Shown: positions 58,101 to 64,000 of the stretch, piece by piece | Numbering within the stretch: the stretch's first letter is position 1 | How the letters are laid out: each line of letters begins with the position of its first letter | Source of the DNA: Sanderia malayensis | Lineage: Eukaryota; Cnidaria; Scyphozoa; Semaeostomeae; Pelagiidae | DNA length: 64,000 nt | Reading direction: 5' to 3' | NCBI GenBank assembly: GCA_013076295.1 | Contig: RQOL01000742.1 | Coordinates: 1-64,000, forward strand | Program-made: the position numbers and the translations under genes | Notes under the pieces: model-generated | What the model was told of the DNA's origin: nothing | The model's input: only the letters and a program-made list of their open reading frames with translations | Database searches by the model: none

Positions 58101-58796
58101 ACATTGTTAAAAATGAACGATATGGAAATCAACCAGTCGGATTCGGCAGGAGCCGCCAATCTATTTGGATTGGCGGAAGAGGTTGAGTTGTATCGGATTC
58201 AGATTAGTGGCAGCGTGATGAAAGAGACCTTGGAAAAGTCGATTGAGATGAGACCACCAAGGTTGAAGAAGATCATGTTACATAGTTGTCCACTGGTGGA
58301 TCCTGAAATCGCAAGAAAGGTAATTAATACTTATATCATGACTGTCTGTCTCTTTGATATGGATGAAGTTACAGCCAAACCCATGTAACATTTCATGCAA
58401 TATCTACTCCAATGTATTTCGGCAACTTTTATATTTTAAGACTTTTAATTGTAAAACTTTCGCTCTATTATCGGGTATTTATGAGAAATTTCTAGGTTTT
58501 TTGATGTTGCAGAGTTCCGTCATATTTTGTTTTGTATTGCGCGGCTGTAAAATGTTTACGGCCGCGTATTGATAAAAACTTGTGAGCAGCTTCATGAATT
58601 GTAGTTTCTAATTTAGATCTGGGCATGTTTCAAGTTTCATTCCTATACCATTAGATTACGGTTATAAACTATACTCGCATTTTATCGGCGAGACTTTGTG
58701 CATGTTTCGGTAAACTGCTGCGACATCAGCCAAAGCTGTAACTGCTTGTTTTTCCATTCTAGATGGAAGAAAATGGAGTAAAAATCATTGAATTAT
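43176..58796 (+). CDS. HEPN-NACHT NLR-like receptor gene
   Basis: I could splice nine exons in one frame: 43176-43251, 43450-43512, 43683-43733, 47307-47927, 47989-48243, 48365-48496 (or from 48413), 50666-52062, 52160-52282 and 57591-58319. A weak tenth is 58763-58796. Every junction has GT..AG. Introns up to the NACHT exon are phase 1, later ones phase 0. Exon one has no in-frame ATG; the ATG at 43455 in exon two has a good context, giving 1122 codons to 58319. Domains: acidic/Lys-rich linker; DZIP3-type HEPN (about residues 40-200); two related short segments; NACHT NTPase (about 440-760); helical C-terminal region ending in an LRR-like LKKIMLHSCPLVDPE. NLRs of this kind are cytosolic innate sensors. 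The 3' end was not found. Introns are filled with transposons, but none interrupts an exon. Confidence 0.82.
44152..47067. mobile_element. Interleaved TTAA-type foldback elements in receptor intron
   Basis: Two left ends (44152, AGTGCTGATGTAATGAAG; 44292, AGTGCTAATGCAACGAAAT) and two right ends (near 46535 and 47067) carry related inverted termini. By sequence 44292 pairs with 47067 (over 100 bp of similarity) and 44152 pairs with 46535. The flanks are TTGA, TTAA, TTAG and TTGA, all near the TTAA target. A hAT-type element is nested inside. Confidence 0.65.
45127..46086. mobile_element. hAT-type non-autonomous element with 8-bp target duplication
   Basis: The inverted ends CAGGGTTGCCA bound 960 bp, and the direct duplication ATGATGTC is perfect on both sides (45119-45126 and 46087-46094). 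Terminal CAGGGTTGCC and 8-bp duplications are characteristic of hAT elements. Subterminal regions repeat the word ATGCCAAA many times, probably transposase-binding sites. No transposase is present. Confidence 0.85.
47307..47927 (+). CDS. Exon encoding DZIP3-type HEPN domain with RNase motif
   Basis: This 207-codon exon begins with LPKYLRQLFKDKW and has WDPTTLFWVFLYSGLNL in the middle, both typical of the DZIP3-like HEPN family. It then has REIRNTFFAH (47651-47680), which contains the R-N-x4-H signature of catalytic HEPN ribonucleases. A charged coiled-coil-like tail follows. The acceptor is TTCATCATAG and the donor GGTATGT, both phase 1. In prokaryotic and animal defence proteins this motif cuts RNA; activity here is inferred, not shown. 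Confidence 0.82.
48719..49945. mobile_element. Foldback element with about 200-bp inverted arms
   Basis: The arms start CAGGGTGTTTTCTCAATC on the left and its inverted counterpart on the right (ending GCGAAAAGAACCTG). They match through AACTGGCAAAGTGGCTA and the GATGGGCC region. The middle contains repeated words such as TGAGCCATGAG (48955-49135) and a poly-C tract (49507-49520). No clear target duplication was seen. It lies in the intron between the short exon pair and the NACHT exon. Confidence 0.7.
49946..50665 (+). other. Intron sequence before the NACHT exon
   Basis: Plain AT-rich intron ending in a pyrimidine-rich acceptor (TTTTCACTCTTGCTAG). Nothing else is seen. Confidence 0.6.
50666..52062 (+). 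CDS. Exon encoding the NACHT NTPase domain
   Basis: This 466-codon exon holds a whole NACHT module. The P-loop is GGVAGVGKS (50944-50970); Walker B is LFLIDGLDEL (51184-51213); sensor-like RFIILGRPHSE follows. The winged-helix region has IPQFLNTICC, and the closing FMFKHLTVMEFFTAIYV is the helical motif that ends NACHT/NLR ATPase regions. NACHT domains bind and hydrolyse ATP or GTP to switch receptors from monomer to oligomer. Entry is phase 1, exit phase 0 (CAG|GTTGGT). All key residues are present, unlike in the relic at 22870-23500. Confidence 0.95.
52160..52282 (+). CDS. Short receptor exon after NACHT
   Basis: A 41-codon phase 0/0 exon (acceptor TATCATTAG, donor GGTTTGT) encodes an acidic helical segment including NLICGILDKVDDLQSADY. 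The frame is continuous with both neighbours. Confidence 0.65.
52283..54640. other. Receptor intron, left part, with decayed TTAA-element relative
   Basis: About 52660-53170 is an inverted, diverged copy of part of 38430-38880. The shared blocks include the CCGCGCGG word, the GATTTCTGTCAAACTTTG block and the AAAGTAATCAGTAAAGATTGA block. The remainder shows no genes. Confidence 0.6.
54722..54752 (-). ncRNA. Hammerhead-ribozyme-like core in Penelope pseudo-LTR
   Basis: On the minus strand CTGAGGA is followed by a perfect 7-bp hairpin (TTGTCTTAAAGTAAGACAT) and then GAAAC. This is the CUGANGA - stem II - GAAA core of hammerhead ribozymes. Penelope-like elements are known to carry minimal hammerheads in their terminal repeats. 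A canonical stem III with a cleavage triplet was not found by eye: CTGC-CAGTA-GCAG follows but lacks the expected U, so activity is uncertain. Confidence 0.42.
55042..55233 (-). pseudogene. GIY-YIG endonuclease domain of Penelope-like element
   Basis: The fragment carries the CxxC-like lead (CPMSQNC), the NIVYEA block and KYIGLCESTFKTRYSAH, where the Tyr-Ile-Gly and Arg of the GIY-YIG nuclease fold are visible. It ends with TTLSTEVW, the usual end of this domain. It is cut from its reverse transcriptase by the Mutator-like insertion directly upstream. Confidence 0.78.
55263..55364 (+). repeat. Purine minisatellite, left arm
   Basis: Tandem units of the form GGAAAGGGGAGGAAAACAGA; the same repeat is inverted at 56577-56816. 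Confidence 0.85.
55650..55741. repeat. Perfect 92-bp hairpin (MITE-like)
   Basis: CTACATTTCATTTTGCTCGA.. is mirrored by ..TCGAGCAAAATGAAATGTAG with arms of about 36 bp and a short loop. It may be a tiny inverted-repeat element or an inverted duplication inside the larger transposon. Confidence 0.75.
56577..56816 (-). repeat. Pyrimidine minisatellite, right arm
   Basis: About 240 bp of tandem TTTCCTCTCC/TTTTCCTCTCC units, the inverted counterpart of 55263-55364. The frame that runs through it is low complexity and not a gene. Confidence 0.85.
57171..57475 (-). pseudogene. Penelope-like reverse transcriptase, C-terminal fragment
   Basis: The fragment starts just before the RT active site (YRDD) and continues through ERIKKDFQTLFRKHKLELVI and NYLDVTLDL to NHPPNIIKQIPFSI. 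All of these are conserved in cnidarian-type Penelope-like reverse transcriptases. The fingers and first half of the palm are missing, as expected for a 5'-truncated insertion. Confidence 0.82.
57591..58319 (+). CDS. C-terminal receptor exon (helical/LRR-like)
   Basis: A 243-codon phase 0/0 exon begins after a strong acceptor (TTTCCTTTTCAG) and ends AAG|GTAATT. The first third is helical (LANTIGLKMRFIAE, LLNTITPCSSC), the middle is Ser/Asn/Thr-rich, and the end reads LKKIMLHSCPLVDPEIARK, a pattern like the last turn of a leucine-rich repeat. Parts of it recur, decayed, at 30421-31136. Ligand sensing by this region is an inference from NLR architecture. Confidence 0.75.
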
Positions 58797-60105
58797 GTAA
58801 GTGAATTATGCTTTAAACATGTGTGGGTCTTCTCGTGACACACTACTTTTTATGGGTCATTATAATCATGTGGCTTTTTAATGGTGAAATAAACTCGCTT
58901 GGACATAGCTATTTTGCATCATTTATTCCCAAAATAGCCCGGTTGGAATAATTAAGGGAATATTGCAACAAACATATGCGCGTTCTAGTTTCCATTTTGC
59001 ATTCCATTTTTATTTGATAAATATTCATTCATTTTACCACTGTTTGGTCTAAATATATGGACATGTTTGATAGAGGGCGTTTAAATCTGCATAAAGAAAC
59101 TCTCGTTTGCATAATTTTGGGTAATGCAGGTTATTGGATGTTTATTTTGTTGGAAATACAGAAAAGCACACAAAAGTATAAAGTGCAAGGTTAATTTTAG
59201 ACAACCCCGCAAAGAACGTTTAATGTAGAAAATTCCCATGAACATGAATTGTTTTAAAACAATAATAACATTACATCGCGTGAGCTGTTGCCTAGAATGC
59301 TGTAATTTTGAAAATTGAAATAAAATATATTGGCAAGTTAGACAGTAGCCTTTAGTTGAACGTGCGTTACTTCAAGTAATTTTTAGAAAGATTGAATACT
59401 AAACAAGCAAAACAATGAGAACTTTTCCATGTTCTTCTTCTTGCTAGCCCATATTTTGCCGCTCCGAGCCAATGCAGTTAGCTTCTTTTGCTTTTTTGAC
59501 AATATTTCAATTTCACCCGTCTGGACGGACTATGCTTTGTTTGTCTGAAGCATAAATAATTGAAAATTGCTAGGTATGTTTAGGCCTTTATAACTTATTG
59601 CCCAGTGTCAACCAGCTCAGCAAAATATAATCGAGTCACTTTTGAGAAAAATTCTTGTGTATTGTCAGTTTGTGTCATTCTAGCCTGCACGGAGCCTTAA
59701 ATGTTGCTTTTTTGATTCTCATGCTGACTTTGTTTTCAATTCATCAATAGCGGTAATCTTTGTTTTCAATTCATCAATGCCTGCCAGCCATTTTGATAAC
59801 AGAGGTTACTCTTGTACGTGTATCCGCGCGGTAGATGAAAGCAATCATGAACTTGAAATTATATTTTCAATAAGAAAAACAGGCGCGATAAGGAAGCAAA
59901 TTATCAGATCAATCATCGGGGTTAAGGTGCTACTTAAAGTCTATTTTAGATTTTAGAAAATTTTAGCCGGAAACGTTGGCATTTGGAATTTATGGTAGTA
60001 CTCCCTACTGTTTTAGGAGAAATTTTTTGTCTCGTGTACATGGGCCCTAAATGCTTTAGTCCCAATTATTTGTTTTACATCACAGTAGCACTCATTTTAA
60101 CAATG
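58797..60105. other. No gene seen
   Basis: AT-rich sequence downstream of the last supported receptor exon. It may be intron or intergenic. A short stretch near 59684 resembles the end of the Mutator-like element at 20651. Confidence 0.5.
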
Positions 60106-60109
60106 TTAA

Positions 60110-61787
60110 AGTGCCTCTACATCTTTTTTTTTTATCGCCTAAAATTATAGATTCGAATGCGCTGATTCTGAATCCGTTTATATTTTTTTGATATGACAAA
60201 TAGTTTTTGAGATACGAGGCAACGCGTGCCACTTTTTCCTGGTTAACTTTTGGACTGGGTCGAGTCAACTATGACCTCATAACTGTGCCAAGTTGTGCCC
60301 CGTTCATTTTCCCGTATTGAAGCAACAAATCTGACATCGATTTTCTCTCACACGATGGGCTCGATATTTGTTTTTTTGACTTTGATGAAACAGGTCGGGG
60401 CATTATGGCATTTGAGTTTGAAAGGCTTGCGATGAGTTTGTAGCTGTGGGGAGGAATTACAAAATTCCCATGCAGCGGCTGCTCGCTATGCTCAGTGGCG
60501 GCGGCCGTAGGCCATGCAATGTTAAAACTGTACGGGAACGGGACGGGGATGCCAAATAGAGCATCAAAGCATGATTAAGGATTGTTAGATTTATGTGTGA
60601 AACTGGGAAAATATGCCATATCGGTGTATTTTACTAGCCCATGGAAATACACCCGATAAATCAGAATTTGCATGGCTTCACAAAATTCTGCTTTATCAGG
60701 ATGATCGCCCTAAAACTGTAAGGAGAAGGAGATGGATAAATTTCATCAATTCGCAACGACGGAAGAAATTCTATGGACGCATCATCATAAATGAAATAAA
60801 TCAAACAACAAAGCGCAATAATTTTGGTACAATAACAAAATTCATGTGTAGTAATAAGGAATTGTGGTGCAGATTTTCTACACTTGCTGTTCCAAATGAA
60901 AATCGAATCTTTTCAGGCTTCTTCAAACCCCAAAGGTTTAGACTGACACGGATATGATGGCCTAAATTATATTGCGTATATTGAATTTTGATACACACTT
61001 TTACTTCATCAGATACACAACAAAAAAATAATAATTCAGATCCAGTCAAATGCCCAGAAAGTTTTCTTTCAACATTTCTTTTCTTGCTCAAATCTCTTCC
61101 ATGGCTTTGCGTGAAAGAGTTCTCAGCCATGGGATCAAATGCATCAGGTTCTCCTTCATCGGTATCACTATCATCGGTCTGCTTTACTCTACGATACGAT
61201 CAATCCTATCCCCTCGCCATCTTCGCATTCCTTGGCACTGCAATCCTTACTGTCATGAAACACTATCCGACTAACAATGTTAATTTATGGAAATTTTCTA
61301 TTCAATTCTGATCACTAACATTGCACAAATACCCACGAATACACATAACGATACAGACACGCCAAAGCGCAAACCGCCACTGAGCACAACAAGCAGGCAC
61401 TACATGGGAATTTTGTAGTTCCTCCCCACAGCTACAAACTCGCAAACCTTTAAAACTTAAATGCCATTATGTGCCAACCTGTTTCTTATCATCAAAGTCA
61501 AAAAAACAAATATCGAGCCCATCGTGTGAAAGAAAATCGATGTCAGATTTGTTGCCTCAGTACGGGAAAATGAACGGGGCACAACTAGGCTCAACTATGA
61601 TGTCATAGTTGGCTCGACCCAGTCCTAAAAGTTAACCAAAAAATGGCGAAATTGGCGAAACATCGACACTTCACCACGTACTGACTCGTTAACTATACGT
61701 CAGATTTAAAAAAATATTTTCGGATCTAAAATCTGCAAAGAAAGTTTTATCGATGTAAAGAATAAAAAAATAAGGTTTAGAGGCACT
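60110..61787. mobile_element. Kolobok-like TTAA element with THAP remnant
   Basis: The ends AGTGCCTCTA are inverted and flanked by TTAA (60106-60109 and 61788-61791). The arms are similar for about 370 bp, for example the ACGATGGGCTCGATATTTG block at 60352-60370 against 61510-61528. A plus-strand frame inside begins with a THAP-like N-terminus. TTAA duplication with THAP points to the Kolobok superfamily. No DDE domain is left. Confidence 0.78.
60613..60957 (+). pseudogene. THAP-domain-like ORF, degenerate
   Basis: The frame of 114 codons starts MPYRC and continues with GNTPDKSEFAWLHKI, DDRPKTVRRRRWINFIN and QRRKKF. This follows the N-terminal half of THAP domains (PxRC, LHxxP-like, W). The second zinc Cys is missing and no C-x2-H pair follows, so it cannot bind zinc as a THAP finger. 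The remainder is unrecognised. Confidence 0.6.
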
Positions 61788-62018
61788 TTAACAGCTGGTT
61801 GTCAATTGCTACTTGACAACATTAAGTGCAGTATGCTTTGCATGCTTTGCTGTTGTTTTATTGTTTTAATAATTCCGCATTCATCATTTGATTTCTATTC
61901 GTAGCTCCGAGGTCAGTCTTCATTTTATATGAACAAGAAAGCCGCGACTTGGTTTGTCAACTGAATGAGAAATTGGGTGCAAAGAATTATATTGCGATGA
62001 ACGGAGGCCTTGTTAAAT

Positions 62019-62118
62019 NNNNNNNNNNNNNNNNNNNNNNNNNNNNNNNNNNNNNNNNNNNNNNNNNNNNNNNNNNNNNNNNNNNNNNNNNNNNNNNNNN
62101 NNNNNNNNNNNNNNNNNN
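62019..62118. other. Assembly gap (100 N)
   Basis: Exactly 100 Ns, the conventional placeholder for a gap of unknown length. It interrupts the LINE relic. Confidence 1.
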
Positions 62119-63187
62119 TTACATTGGTCAGTAGGAACACTAGCTGATTGGCAGTTAGCACAGCGTTTCAATATATTCGTACACGTACGACTATCATGAT
62201 TACCAGAACATTGTGCACATGTGAAAACGGAAGCAGTACAGTTTTTGAGGTAATGGCCATATTGTTGACATTTATTACAATTTTTTATGTGATGCTGGTC
62301 GTAAACTTTACAAGATGATAGCCCAAACAATAATCTATCACCATTCAATTTGATCAGATTCCTTGTATTTATTGAAATTCTAACAAATGCCTGAAAAACG
62401 CTATTGTTTGATTTGACAGGTTTTACGGCAAATACATTAAAGTCTCCAACGCTATTTCCTAGCCCAGACCGAAGCTGCCTCATTTCGCTGCCTCATCAAA
62501 AGAGACTTCTTTTCTCAACCCAACAATTGAAATTACAGTGCCTTTTGCCTTAGGAGACTTACAGGAGATCTTATGACATTCTACATGTTCTTTTAATGTT
62601 GCACGAGCTACCTCTGAGGAACAAACTACAACCAAATTACCTTCCTTGTCATTATACGAATTATTTATCTTAATATTGTTTTCAATTACAGCCCTCTCCA
62701 CAAGTTGCATATTTTGTTCATCATCTTCCTTGTTTCCAGCTTTGTTAAGGACTAGTAAGGATTCAGATGGTTGTAACTTCAATTTCTCTATTCTTTCATT
62801 ATCGTTCCAAACATTATCCTGAGGAAGAAATCCAGGCTCTTTTTCGGAATCTTGATTTTTTATTCTCTAATACAACATTCGTTAAATTAAACAAATCCTT
62901 ACTGATTTTAGTCATAGTCTTCTCGAGGCGTGAAATGTCATTGCCTCTGTGATCTAGTTTTTCTAGCTCTAGTGTTGTAAGGCACTTATCGCATGAAAAG
63001 AAAAAACTTTTCTCGTGGATGCAGCATTGAAAAGTTTAATCATTGAATTTGTTCCAAACTTGTCTTATGATGACTGACTCGGGCAGATCACATGAACTTT
63101 GATGTTGCAAAGCCTGCATGTTGTGATTTCAAGATCTAGTGCCACAGTGTGGCAGGATGAGCACACCCCATTCGGTTCTATTTCCCA
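62119..63187 (-). pseudogene. LINE ORF1-like protein relic with PHD-like and CCHC motifs
   Basis: On the minus strand the first block (63187-63040) reads CSSCHTVALDLEITTC and CRLCNIKVHVIC, a PHD-like zinc pattern completed in another frame by SCDKCLTTLELEKLD (near 62990). A coiled-coil-like segment (ISRLEKTMTKISKDLF) follows. Next comes an RNA-binding-like region (62782-62480), then CNKCQQYGHYLKNC, CAQCSGNHDSRTC and CANCQ (62290-62130). This order is that of gag-like ORF1 proteins of some animal non-LTR retrotransposons. Several stops and frame shifts, including one at a small GAGGCAGC duplication near 62480, show that it is dead. The gap hides what follows. Confidence 0.65.
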
Positions 63188-63214
63188 AGCTTGCATATTT
63201 AAAATATGTTACAA

Positions 63215-63530
63215 TATTTACACAGGACAAAGAGTAAAAAAAAGTAAAAAGAAAAAAGAAAAGAGAAAGGGGGAATGTTAAAGGTCATTAAAATTTTTAT
63301 GTTTCACGAAAGTATTTTTACAGTAAAAAATGAAAAGGATTGAAGAAAGAAAATAAAAACAAATGTTTATATGTTTCCACGCTGTATATTGACAATATAA
63401 AATCCTCCAGGGAGAGTACTTACAGTTAAAATTTCCTACAGTGCAAAGCAAAAAAAAACAAAAGAAACAAAAGAAAAAGAAAGGGAGAGAAAAAAACAAA
63501 CAACAACAACAACAAGAAACAAGACAAAAA
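63215..63530. repeat. Purine-rich low-complexity sequence
   Basis: A-rich and AAAG-rich runs with (AAC)n near 63500-63515. No gene. Confidence 0.7.
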
Positions 63531-63574
63531 AATCCTGCTCCAGGTATAGAACTTCACCTTCACACAGCCGGCAA

Positions 63575-64000
63575 GGTGCCCACTTCTTGCCATCCCTCAG
63601 AATTACCTTCGTGACGTCATTGGAAAAAGCGAATACGAAAATTTCTTGTCGATTACCGACGGATAACCGACGGGCATGACGTTGCCGACAATCTCTTTCT
63701 CGGGGATTCGGCCTGAGCTATGACCTCACCTATAAAAATTCAAAATTTGGCGGGAATATTTTTCACAATTGGCGGGAACTAAAAAATGCATGTTGACAGC
63801 TGCAGTTTTTCTCAATTCATGTTTGGTTTTTAAAATTTTATTATTGCTATAAATATCAGTTATTTTTTTGCCTGGAATTTTAATCATTTTAAGAGCTACA
63901 CTACAGACTATATTAAAGTTAGGCCTTTTGTGCCCATCTGTGGCTAAAGTGTGAGAGGGGTGATGGAAGAAGGGGCTGTTTTTGAATTTTTTGACAACGT
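63575..64000. mobile_element. Second copy of the 13430 Mutator-like element, cut by window end
   Basis: It starts GGTGCCCACTTCTTGCC and follows 13430-13845 closely through GACGTCATT, TTTCTCGGGGATTCG and GTGTGAGAGGGGTGATGG to the window edge, with scattered substitutions and small indels. Confidence 0.85.

Noticed and set aside
60801..61311. Overlapping frames on both strands inside the Kolobok-like element
   Set aside because: They show an acidic stretch but no family motif, and stops lie close upstream, so I cannot support a gene.
63575..64000. Idea that the two distant copies of the Mutator-like repeat are LTRs of one 50-kb element
   Set aside because: The 13430 copy has its own right inverted end and a 9-bp duplication, so it is a complete separate element.
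1..64000. CRISPR arrays, bacterial operons, riboswitches or tRNA genes
   Set aside because: None was seen on either strand; the direct repeats found are LTRs, target duplications or minisatellites.

Overview
This is eukaryotic, probably marine-invertebrate DNA. It is AT-rich, has spliceosomal introns (GT..AG, some only about 60 bp) and is packed with transposable elements. The mix of an HEPN-NACHT receptor gene, a DEG/ENaC channel, a lectin/aerolysin-like gene, copia, BEL/Pao, Penelope-like and THAP-type DNA elements looks most like a cnidarian. I cannot exclude a tunicate, mollusc or sponge. There are no prokaryotic operons, no CRISPR array and no RNA genes that I can support. A run of 100 Ns (62019-62118) is an assembly gap.

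Layout. 1-1.3 kb: the 3' exons of a ricin-type lectin gene with an aerolysin-like C-terminal half. 1.6-3.2 kb: a Harbinger/PIF relic. 3.3-8.0 kb: an intact Ty1/copia element with identical LTRs, a target duplication and a primer site matching the anticodon arm of initiator tRNA-Met. 8.4-9.3 kb: the last exons of a DEG/ENaC channel gene on the minus strand. 9.7-13.3 kb: a decayed DUF6589-family gene (minus) with a decayed RecQ-type helicase (plus) in one of its introns. 13.4-21.7 kb: DNA transposons with clear target duplications (two Mutator-like with 9-bp duplications, one ISL2EU-like with huge inverted arms, one long-TIR foldback). 22.5-31.1 kb: a broken NACHT receptor paralogue split by a complete BEL/Pao element (24006-30212). 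32.4-35.5 kb: integrase-like and reverse-transcriptase-like relics. 35.7-43 kb: elements flanked by TTAA.

43.2-58.8 kb: the main host gene, an NLR-like receptor on the plus strand that I could splice in frame through nine exons (1122 codons from a plausible ATG). Its order is short linker exons, a DZIP3-type HEPN domain with an intact R-N-x4-H ribonuclease motif, a pair of related short exons, a NACHT NTPase exon and C-terminal exons. The module-joining introns are all phase 1 and the later ones phase 0. Its introns hold hAT, TTAA, foldback, Penelope-like and Mutator-like insertions, some nested three deep. 60.1-61.8 kb: a TTAA-flanked Kolobok-like element with a THAP remnant. 62.1-63.2 kb: a decayed LINE ORF1 with PHD-like and CCHC motifs. 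63.6-64 kb: a second copy of the Mutator-like element seen at 13.4 kb.

All assignments come from reading motifs, splice sites and repeat boundaries by eye. No database search was run.
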